Positions 33,101 to 40,007 of a stretch of 55,707 bases of DNA are shown one piece after another. A program made the position numbers and the translations under genes. Origin of the DNA: Paraburkholderia silviterrae (GTDB lineage Bacteria; Pseudomonadota; Gammaproteobacteria; Burkholderiales; Burkholderiaceae); the NCBI RefSeq assembly GCF_004353915.1, contig NZ_SMRP01000013.1:118620-174326 (forward strand), written 5' to 3'. Every line of letters begins with the position of its first letter. Within the stretch, counting starts at the first letter, position 1. The notes below the pieces were generated by a model. That model was not told the DNA's origin. It searched no databases and saw nothing but the letters and a program-made list of their open reading frames with translations.

Positions 33101-35503
33101 ATGTTCGCGCGCAAAACCCCTGTTTCACCCAGGACAGTCGTGGCGGGCGCGCAGTCGAAGCACGCTGTTACTCACCCGCCTGAGCAGGTCCAACCCGCCG
33201 CGCCGCAAGCTTGCGCGCCAGCCATCAACTACGATTTCAGTCTTATGCCTGTGCGGGCCGGCATGCGCTCGCCCGCGCGAAAAAGGGCCGTCGATTTACC
33301 CGGCGGCATCGGCCGGCGAGAAGCCGAAGCAGGCGACGCACGGACGCCGCCGATTGTGCATGACGTGCTGGCCTCGCACGGCCACCCGCTGGACGCGCAA
33401 TCGCGGCTGTTCGCGGAGCGGCTTTTCGGACATGACTTCGCCCACGTGCGGGTGCACGCGGATGAGCGCGCGGCGCAATCGGCACGGGCGGTGCACGCAT
33501 CGGCCTACACCGTGGGGCGCCATGTGGTGTTCGGCGCGGGAGAGCCGCCGACGCACCTCGCGTGCGGCCGCGACCTCCTCCTGCACGAGCTGGCCCATAC
33601 GATTCAGCAACAGCACGCGGTATTGGACCGCGCGCCGCTGCGCGTTTCGCGCTCCGGCGACGCTGACGAGCGACAGGCCGATGCAGCCGTTCAGGCGGTG
33701 CTGAGCGGCGCGCCCATTCCCACGCTGGGCTCGAGCAACGCACACGTCGCGCGGCAGCCGAAGACCAAAGAGAGCGCCACCGGGGACGAAGCGCCCGTGG
33801 ACACGATGGCGGGCGCGCTGGTGTCGCAGATCATTGTCTGGCTGGATCAGAAGCGGGTTGGGTTCCAGACCTCCCGCGGTTGGGTTTTCGGTGACGTTGA
33901 CACGGACCTGACGGAGGGAAGCTATGAGTTGAAGCCGGATGTCCAGAAGCGGAAATGGGTCATCTCGAAGCCGGCTGTGAAAGTGGGTCTCAGGTTCTTC
34001 GTCGACCTCGAAGGGGCAATCCCCTGGACGCTTGGCTACCCGGCAACGTTGCCGCTGACCGTCACGTCCGGCGCGGCGAAGATCGAAGAAGGCGATATCC
34101 CGGACACCTTCGGCCTGGGGTACAACACGATCTACAAGGCCGCGGGGCCTGGCTCGAAAGCCGCGGTGCTCGCGCTCGCCTCGCTCGAGACTCCGCGCAT
34201 GTTTGTCGATGTCGAGGCGTACAAGAAGCTCGATGCGTCAGTGAGGAAGTCGATCCTCGACCTCGAGCCCCACGCCGCGGGGACCGAATGCGCCGGCTGG
34301 TTCGACGTGATGCGCGCCAACGACCCTGACTTCAAGCCCAAACTTACGCCCGAGCAGATCGCCGCGGGCGATGCGGCGTACTACGAGTCCATGCGCGAGG
34401 CGCGGCTGGGAAAGAAGGTGGAAGCGGCGAAGGCGGACGCTCCCACACTCGAGCGCGGCGCGGTCGAGAACAAGTGGAGCGCCAACAAGTACGGGCTCGT
34501 CGCGGCGGCGCAGGCGCCGAACCACGGGGTCAAGGCCGAAGCGCTTCACCAGATCTGGGTCAAGTACTGGGCCGACAAAGTCGCGATTGCGGACAAGACG
34601 CTCAGCGCGATCATCGCGACCGAGCAGCGCGACCACGTGGACCTCTCCGAAACGGATACCTACCGCGAGGCGAAGCGGGTGAACGATTTGGGCTTGTACG
34701 TGCTGGCCGACAGCGTGGGCGCTCTCGAGATCTGCCGGGCCGCGGATGCTGCGGGAAAGAGCCTGACGCTCGATGAGATTACGCAGCGCGTCATTTCACA
34801 CGCGCAGTTCATGGAGGGCATGGGGCTCTTCGCGGCTGCCCTCTCCGGTAAGGCAATGGAAGGGCGTGGCCCCGCTCTTCGCGGCCCAAAGACCGACCCG
34901 ATCAAGGCTGGGCCCGTGAAGACGCCGCGCATCGATCCGGAAATCTCGGCCGAGGTCGACAAGGCATTCGAAGGCGTCGAAGGCAATGCCCCAGGCAAAG
35001 TGGGACAGGTGCGCTCAGGCATTGGCGTTCGGGTGCCTGTCGACAAATCAGGGAAGGCGGCCAGCGTGATGACGGTCGGAGGCGGTCGACAAGAGACAAA
35101 GGACCTCGGCATTCCGCCTGACCGGCAACTCGTCAACGTTACCAGGACGGACGTTGATCGTGACGTCAAGCCGGATGTGATAGTTGATGCCGAGAAGGCG
35201 ATTCCCAAGGAGCAGCAGGGCAAGCATACGGCGCTACTGATCAACAATCCGTACAACTACACGCCCAACATCGGCGAACTGAAAGCTGCGCTCACCCCGC
35301 AGGGAAAAATCATCGTCCAGGGAAACTGGCGCGCGAACAAATTCTTTCGCGCACTCGCGACATCGGAAGTTCCGGCTGGAATGAAGCGAACGATCGAACG
35401 GGGTGTGACGCCGCTGGGTACCGGCTTCAAGTACACCGATCCCTCGCGCAGCGGTGCGCCGATACCGGATTCGCGCATCACGTTCGAGTTCTCCGGGGAG
35501 TAG
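33101..35503 (+). CDS. DUF4157 (eCIS-core) protein with HELAH motif, possible toxin/effector
   Basis: An 800-residue protein. Residues 44-52 (YDFSLMPVR) and about 84-170 (PPIVHDVLASHGHPLDAQSR, FGHDFAHVRVHADERAAQSA, AYTVGRHVVFGAG) are the DUF4157/eCIS-core signature, ending in the zinc-peptidase-like HELAHTIQQ (His162, Glu163, His166). The middle (about 240-560) is unassigned and partly beta-rich. The C-terminal 130 residues (VTRTDVDRDVKPDVIVDAE, LLINNPYNYTPN, LTPQGKIIVQGNW) resemble a Rossmann/methyltransferase-like fold, but this is inference. AGGAGG precedes ATG 33101 (33098 is too close). There is no signal peptide and no eCIS, phage-tail or evident immunity gene adjacent. A terminator follows directly. 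Confidence 0.85.
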   Translation: MFARKTPVSPRTVVAGAQSKHAVTHPPEQVQPAAPQACAPAINYDFSLMPVRAGMRSPARKRAVDLPGGIGRREAEAGDARTPPIVHDVLASHGHPLDAQSRLFAERLFGHDFAHVRVHADERAAQSARAVHASAYTVGRHVVFGAGEPPTHLACGRDLLLHELAHTIQQQHAVLDRAPLRVSRSGDADERQADAAVQAVLSGAPIPTLGSSNAHVARQPKTKESATGDEAPVDTMAGALVSQIIVWLDQKRVGFQTSRGWVFGDVDTDLTEGSYELKPDVQKRKWVISKPAVKVGLRFFVDLEGAIPWTLGYPATLPLTVTSGAAKIEEGDIPDTFGLGYNTIYKAAGPGSKAAVLALASLETPRMFVDVEAYKKLDASVRKSILDLEPHAAGTECAGWFDVMRANDPDFKPKLTPEQIAAGDAAYYESMREARLGKKVEAAKADAPTLERGAVENKWSANKYGLVAAAQAPNHGVKAEALHQIWVKYWADKVAIADKTLSAIIATEQRDHVDLSETDTYREAKRVNDLGLYVLADSVGALEICRAADAAGKSLTLDEITQRVISHAQFMEGMGLFAAALSGKAMEGRGPALRGPKTDPIKAGPVKTPRIDPEISAEVDKAFEGVEGNAPGKVGQVRSGIGVRVPVDKSGKAASVMTVGGGRQETKDLGIPPDRQLVNVTRTDVDRDVKPDVIVDAEKAIPKEQQGKHTALLINNPYNYTPNIGELKAALTPQGKIIVQGNWRANKFFRALATSEVPAGMKRTIERGVTPLGTGFKYTDPSRSGAPIPDSRITFEFSGE

Positions 35504-35530
35504 GGCCTGTTATTGGCGTGAACAGGCCCT
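35502..35530 (+). terminator. Terminator of the DUF4157 gene
   Basis: Perfect stem GGGCCTGTT (35503-35511) / AACAGGCCC (35521-35529) with a 9-base loop, starting at the stop codon of the DUF4157 gene. No T-tract follows. Confidence 0.65.
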
Positions 35531-35708
35531 GGGGTCGCCATGACCAGGTCTTGCCCCGGCGCCCCGCGCTCGCGCCCACCACGACGATGCGCGCTGCGCC
35601 GCACGAGTGCGCGAACGGAGCCCGCCGCACTGCTGCGGTGCAAAAATTCCCCGGCCAGAATGGTGCGTGGCCGTGGCATCGCCTGATGCGTAAGGATTCC
35701 ACCGGTTC

Positions 35709-35724
35709 TGGCACGCACGTTGCT
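35709..35724 (+). promoter_or_regulatory. Sigma-54 promoter of the nitrate operon
   Basis: TGGCACGCACGTTGCT matches the sigma-54 consensus TGGCAC-N5-TTGC[AT] exactly, with the invariant GG (35710-35711) and GC (35722-35723) 10 bases apart. The expected start site is near 35735, at the base of the leader hairpin. It implies NtrC-dependent activation under nitrogen limitation. A GCAC-N7-GTGC element at 35627-35641 upstream is only a weak NtrC-site candidate. Confidence 0.8.
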
Positions 35725-35728
35725 TAGT

Positions 35729-35860
35729 GATTCGCGTGCCCGGCAACGAAGCCGGGTGCGCGAATCGCAGGGCGTTGCGCAACCTCGAAAGGACGCGCAA
35801 CCGCATACCCGGGCAACGGCGTCCTCTCGTGCGCAGGCACGGGCGGACGCCGTTTTTATT
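35729..35860 (+). promoter_or_regulatory. Nitrate-operon leader: ANTAR-type hexaloop hairpin plus terminator
   Basis: Hairpin P1 (35729-35766) pairs GATTCGCG with CGCGAATC and continues inward to close a 6-base loop AACGAA (35745-35750), which has A at 1 and G at 4 as in RNA targets of ANTAR proteins (NasR, NasT, EutV). A second hairpin pairs GTTGCGC (35774-35780) with GCGCAAC (35795-35801), but its loop does not fit the rule. An intrinsic terminator follows: AACGGCGTCC (35815-35824) with GGACGCCGTT (35845-35854), a nested CGTGC/GCACG stem, then TTTATTT. The terminator precedes the narK start by about 80 bases, so transcription must read through it. Antitermination by NasT is the likely mechanism; nasT itself is not in the window. 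Confidence 0.7.
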
Positions 35861-35938
35861 TGGTCGAGCAATGGCGCTGCGACGTTGGCCCCCCGTTTGA
35901 TGATGAATACGGTGCGGCCTGACGACGGAACTCCCAAC

Positions 35939-37141
35939 ATGGATCGCAGCTTCTGGCGCAGTGGTCACACCCCCACGCTCTTCTCGGCCTTCTTCTATTT
36001 CGACCTGAGTTTCATGGTCTGGTATCTGCTCGGGCCGCTGCAGATCCAGATCGCGAGAGCACTCGAACTGAGCACACAGCAGCGCGCGATGATGGTCGCC
36101 GTGCCGATCCTGGCCGGTGCGCTGTTGCGCCTGCCGATGGGCATGCTGGCCGATCGCATCGGTCCCAAACGCACAGGCCTGCTCGGCCAGGCCGTCGTGA
36201 TCGCGACACTGCTGGCGGCCTGGCGGCTCGGCATCCACAGCCTGCATCAGGCTCTCGTGCTTGGCGTGTGCCTCGGCGTGGCCGGTTCGTCGTTCGCGGT
36301 CGCGCTGCCGCTCGCCTCGCGCTGGTATCCGCCGCAGCACCAGGGCACGGCGATGGGGATCGCCGGCGCAGGCAACTCAGGCACGGTGCTGGCCGCGCTG
36401 TTCGCGCCGGCTCTGGCGATTGCCTACGGCTGGACCAACGTGTTCGCCTTCGCCTGCATCCCGCTCGTCTGCGTGTTCCTGTTCTACGCAGCCTGCGCGA
36501 AGGATGCGCCAGGCGCCGCGCAGCACAAGCGCATTGGCGACTACGCGCGCATGCTCCGCAATCCCGACGCCTGGTGGTTCATGTTCTTCTACGCGCTCAC
36601 GTTCGGCGGCTTCTCGGGCTTCGCCAGCTCGCTGCCGGGCTACTTCCACGACCAGTTCGGCTTCGATCCGAAGATGGCCGGCTGGGCCACGGCCGCCTGC
36701 GTATTCGCGGGCTCGGCGATGCGTCCGGTTGGCGGCCTGCTGGCCGACCGCATCGGCGGCACGCGCTCGCTGCTGGGCGTGTATGGCGCGGTCGCGGTGC
36801 TGATAGGCATCGCGGGCTACGGCGCCGGCACGCCGGGCGCGTCGCTCGCGCTGTTCATCGTCGCGATGCTGTGTCTCGGCGCCGGCAACGGCGCGGTGTT
36901 CCAGCTCGTGCCGCAGTGCTTCGGCAAGGACATCGGCGTGATGACGGGGCTGATCGGCATGGCGGGCGGCGTGGGCGGCTTCGCGCTCGCGTCGAGCCTT
37001 GGCGCGGTCAAGCAGGCAACTGGTTCGTACGCCGAAGGTTTGTGGCTGTTCGCCGGTCTCGCGCTGTTCGGCTGGATTGGGCTTTCGTATGTCAAGCGCC
37101 GCTGGCGCGAGGCGTGGACGGGCGCAGTCGCGCGCGTGTGA
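35939..37141 (+). CDS. narK: Nitrate/nitrite transporter (NarK/NasA-type MFS)
   Basis: A 400-residue major-facilitator protein with 12 predicted membrane helices. It opens SFWRSGHTPTLFSAFFYFDLSFMVWYLLGPL (split here as motif only), the usual start of bacterial nitrate porters. The nitrate-signature-like segments GIAGAGNSGTVLAALFAPAL (first half) and GAGNGAVFQLVPQ (second half) are present, and RLPMGMLADRIGPK is the MFS loop motif. The ATG at 35939 (ACGGAA upstream) is preferred, since homologues begin at this Ser-Phe-Trp block; 35903 is possible. It is the first gene of narK-nirB-nirD-nasA and imports nitrate for assimilation. Confidence 0.92.
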   Translation: MDRSFWRSGHTPTLFSAFFYFDLSFMVWYLLGPLQIQIARALELSTQQRAMMVAVPILAGALLRLPMGMLADRIGPKRTGLLGQAVVIATLLAAWRLGIHSLHQALVLGVCLGVAGSSFAVALPLASRWYPPQHQGTAMGIAGAGNSGTVLAALFAPALAIAYGWTNVFAFACIPLVCVFLFYAACAKDAPGAAQHKRIGDYARMLRNPDAWWFMFFYALTFGGFSGFASSLPGYFHDQFGFDPKMAGWATAACVFAGSAMRPVGGLLADRIGGTRSLLGVYGAVAVLIGIAGYGAGTPGASLALFIVAMLCLGAGNGAVFQLVPQCFGKDIGVMTGLIGMAGGVGGFALASSLGAVKQATGSYAEGLWLFAGLALFGWIGLSYVKRRWREAWTGAVARV

Positions 37142-37187
37142 ACACAGGTCATTGCCCATCTGATTCGCAATTCGAGGACATCCCATC

Positions 37188-39620
37188 ATGAACAAGCCCC
37201 GTCTAGTCGTGATCGGCAACGGCATGGCCGGTATCCGCACGATCGAAGAACTGCTCGCGCTGGCGCCCGATCTCTACGACATCACGGTGTTCGGCTCGGA
37301 GCCGCATCCGAACTACAACCGGATCCTGCTCTCGCCGGTGCTGGCCGGCGAGCAGAATTTCAAGGACATCGTCCTGAATCCGCTGTCGTGGTACGACGAG
37401 AGCGGGATTCACCTGCATCTGGGCAAGACGATCGAGCGGATCGAGCGCAACAACCGCATGGTGGTCGCGTCCGATGGCACCCAGGTGCGCTATGACCGCC
37501 TGCTGATCGCGACGGGCTCGTCACCCTTCATCCTGCCCGTGCCGGGCAAGGACCTGAAGGGCGTGATCACGTACCGCGATATCTACGACACCGAGGCGAT
37601 GATCGAGGCGGCCAAGGTGAAGCGGCACGCGGTCGTGATCGGCGGCGGCCTGCTCGGGCTCGAAGCGGCCAATGGCCTGAAGCTGCGCGGCATGGACGTG
37701 ACGGTCGTGCATCTGGCCGAGACGCTGCTCGAGCGCCAGCTCGACGCGACCGCAGGGACGTTGCTGCAGAAGTCGCTCGAGGAGCGCGGCTTGACATTCC
37801 TGCTCTCGACCGCGACGAGCGAGATTGTCGGCAACGAGGCCGGTGAGGTCGCGGGCCTGCGTTTCAACGACGGCAGCGAGATCCCGGCCGACCTGGTCGT
37901 GATGGCGGCCGGCATCCGCCCGAATACGACGCTGGCGCAAAGCGCGGGCCTGCATTGCAACCGCGGCATCATCGTCAACGACACGCTGCAGACGTTCGAC
38001 CCGCGCATCTACGCGGTTGGCGAATGCGTGAGCCATCGCGGCGTTGCCTACGGGCTCGTTGCGCCGCTGTTCGAGCAGGCCAAGGTGTGCGCGAACCACC
38101 TCGCGCTGATGGGGATCGGTACGTACAAGGGCTCGGTGCTCTCGACCAAGCTCAAGGTGACGGGGATCGACCTGTTCTCGGCCGGCGACTTCCTCGGCGG
38201 CGAGGGCACCGAGGAGATCGTGCTCTCGGATCCGGCGGGCGGCGTGTACAAGAAGCTCGTGATCAAGGACGACCAGCTCGTGGGCGCCTGCCTCTACGGC
38301 GATACGGCGGACGGCGCGTGGTACTTCAAGCTGCTGCGCGAGGGCCGCAAGCTCGGCGACCTGCGCGATCACATCATGTTCGGCGAGACCAGCGTGGGCG
38401 ACGTTGGCGTGGCCGGCCACAACCGCGCGGCGACGATGGCCGACACCGACGAGGTATGCGGCTGCAACGGCGTGTGCAAGGGCGCGATCGTCAAGGCGAT
38501 CACGGAGAAGGGCCTGTTCACGCTGGACGAGGTGAAGAAGCACACCAAGGCCGCGAGTTCGTGCGGCTCGTGCGCGGGCCTGTGCGAGCAGATCCTGATG
38601 AGCACGGTGGGCACCGACTTCCAGGCCACGCCGAAGACCAAGGCCGTGTGCGGCTGCACCGACTTCAGCCACGACGACGTGCGCCGCGCGATCCGCGAGC
38701 ACAAGCTGCTCACGCACAACGCGGTCTTCGACTTCCTCGAATGGCGCACGCCGAACGGCTGCGCGACCTGCCGCCCGGCCATCAACTATTACATGCTCTC
38801 GACCTGGCCGCGCGAGGCGGTGGACGATCCGCAGAGCCGCTTCGTCAACGAGCGCGTGCACGCGAACATCCAGAAGGACAACACCTTCTCGGTGGTGCCG
38901 CAGATGAAGGGGGGCGTGACGACGCCCGACGAGCTGCGCCGCATCGCGGACGTGGCCGACAAGTATCACATTCCGATGGTCAAGGTCACGGGCGGCCAGC
39001 GCATCGACCTGCTCGGCGTGAAGAAGGAGGACCTCGTCAACGTGTGGAAGGACCTCGGCATGAAGTCGGGCCACGCGTACGGCAAGTCGATCCGCACCGT
39101 GAAGACCTGCGTGGGCGCCGAATTCTGCCGCTTCGGCACGCAGAACAGCACGCAGATGGGCATCGACCTCGAGACCATGCTGGCCAACATGTGGTCGCCG
39201 CACAAGGTCAAGCTGGCCGTGTCCGGCTGCCCGCGCAACTGCGCCGAGGCGGGCATCAAGGACGTCGGCGTGATCGCGGTGGACAGCGGCTGGGAGCTGT
39301 ACGTCGGCGGCAACGGCGGGATCAAGACCGAGGTCGCGCAGTTCCTCGTCAAGGTCAGGACGTCCGAGGAGGTCAAGGAATACACGGCCGCTTTCCTGCA
39401 GCTCTATCGCGAGGAAGCGCATTACCTCGACCGCACGGTGCACTACCTGGAGCGCGTCGGCATGGAATATGTGAAGAAGCGCGTGGTCGACGATGAAGCG
39501 GGCCGCCGCGCGCTGTACGAGCGTTTGCTGTATTCGCTCGAAGGCCTGGCCGACCCGTGGGAGGCGCGCATCGGCGGCGCGCAGCAGCGCGAGTACATCC
39601 CCATCAAAGCCATTGCCTGA
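37188..39620 (+). CDS. nirB: Assimilatory NAD(P)H-nitrite reductase, large subunit
   Basis: An 810-residue cytosolic enzyme that reduces nitrite to ammonium with six electrons from NAD(P)H. Domains in order: FAD/NAD-binding pyridine nucleotide-disulfide oxidoreductase part (about 1-320, with VVIGNGMAG and VVIGGGLLGLEAA); BFD-like [2Fe-2S] region with CGCNGVCKG, SSCGSCAGLC and CGCTDFSHDD (about 420-500); ferredoxin-like half and siroheme/[4Fe-4S] domain with TCVGAEFCRFG (C-x5-C) and SGCPRNCAEAG (C-x3-C) near 645-690. GAGGACATCCCATC precedes the ATG. It needs NirD, encoded 14 bases downstream. No siroheme synthase gene is present here. Confidence 0.96.
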   Translation: MNKPRLVVIGNGMAGIRTIEELLALAPDLYDITVFGSEPHPNYNRILLSPVLAGEQNFKDIVLNPLSWYDESGIHLHLGKTIERIERNNRMVVASDGTQVRYDRLLIATGSSPFILPVPGKDLKGVITYRDIYDTEAMIEAAKVKRHAVVIGGGLLGLEAANGLKLRGMDVTVVHLAETLLERQLDATAGTLLQKSLEERGLTFLLSTATSEIVGNEAGEVAGLRFNDGSEIPADLVVMAAGIRPNTTLAQSAGLHCNRGIIVNDTLQTFDPRIYAVGECVSHRGVAYGLVAPLFEQAKVCANHLALMGIGTYKGSVLSTKLKVTGIDLFSAGDFLGGEGTEEIVLSDPAGGVYKKLVIKDDQLVGACLYGDTADGAWYFKLLREGRKLGDLRDHIMFGETSVGDVGVAGHNRAATMADTDEVCGCNGVCKGAIVKAITEKGLFTLDEVKKHTKAASSCGSCAGLCEQILMSTVGTDFQATPKTKAVCGCTDFSHDDVRRAIREHKLLTHNAVFDFLEWRTPNGCATCRPAINYYMLSTWPREAVDDPQSRFVNERVHANIQKDNTFSVVPQMKGGVTTPDELRRIADVADKYHIPMVKVTGGQRIDLLGVKKEDLVNVWKDLGMKSGHAYGKSIRTVKTCVGAEFCRFGTQNSTQMGIDLETMLANMWSPHKVKLAVSGCPRNCAEAGIKDVGVIAVDSGWELYVGGNGGIKTEVAQFLVKVRTSEEVKEYTAAFLQLYREEAHYLDRTVHYLERVGMEYVKKRVVDDEAGRRALYERLLYSLEGLADPWEARIGGAQQREYIPIKAIA

Positions 39621-39634
39621 GCCGAGGATCGAAC

Positions 39635-39967
39635 ATGAACATGAACCCGCCCCTCACCTGGAACTGGACGCGCGCGTGCGAAGTCGAGGACATCCCGCGT
39701 CTGGGCAGCCGCGTGCTCGAGCGCGCGGCCGGCAACATCGCGGTCTTCCGCAACTCGCAGGACCAGGTCTTCGCGTTGCTCGACCGCTGCCCGCACAAGG
39801 CCGGCGCGCTGTCGCAAGGCATCGTGCATGGCAACACCGTGACCTGCCCGCTGCATGCCTGGAATATCGCGCTCGACACCGGACACGCCTGCGCGCCCGA
39901 CGAGGGCTGCACGCAGCGCTTTCCCATCAAGGTGGAAGGCGGCGAAGTCTTCATCTCGCTCGATTGA
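39635..39967 (+). CDS. nirD: Nitrite reductase small subunit (Rieske-type)
   Basis: A 110-residue NirD with a Rieske fold. The iron-sulfur ligands are all present (CPHKAG and CPLHAW), unlike NirD of some enterobacteria where they are lost, so it probably binds a [2Fe-2S] cluster. The start at 39635 follows CGAGGATCGAAC; the longer frame from 39557 overlaps nirB and is rejected. It lies between nirB and the nitrate reductase gene. Confidence 0.94.
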   Translation: MNMNPPLTWNWTRACEVEDIPRLGSRVLERAAGNIAVFRNSQDQVFALLDRCPHKAGALSQGIVHGNTVTCPLHAWNIALDTGHACAPDEGCTQRFPIKVEGGEVFISLD

Positions 39968-40007
39968 GCGCGCCGCAATGCCGTAATCGATTCAAGAGAA
40001 CCGCGCC

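Noticed and set aside
35504..35708. Immunity gene for the DUF4157 protein
   Set aside because: Frames in this stretch are short, lack ribosome sites and are replaced by a terminator and the nitrate promoter.
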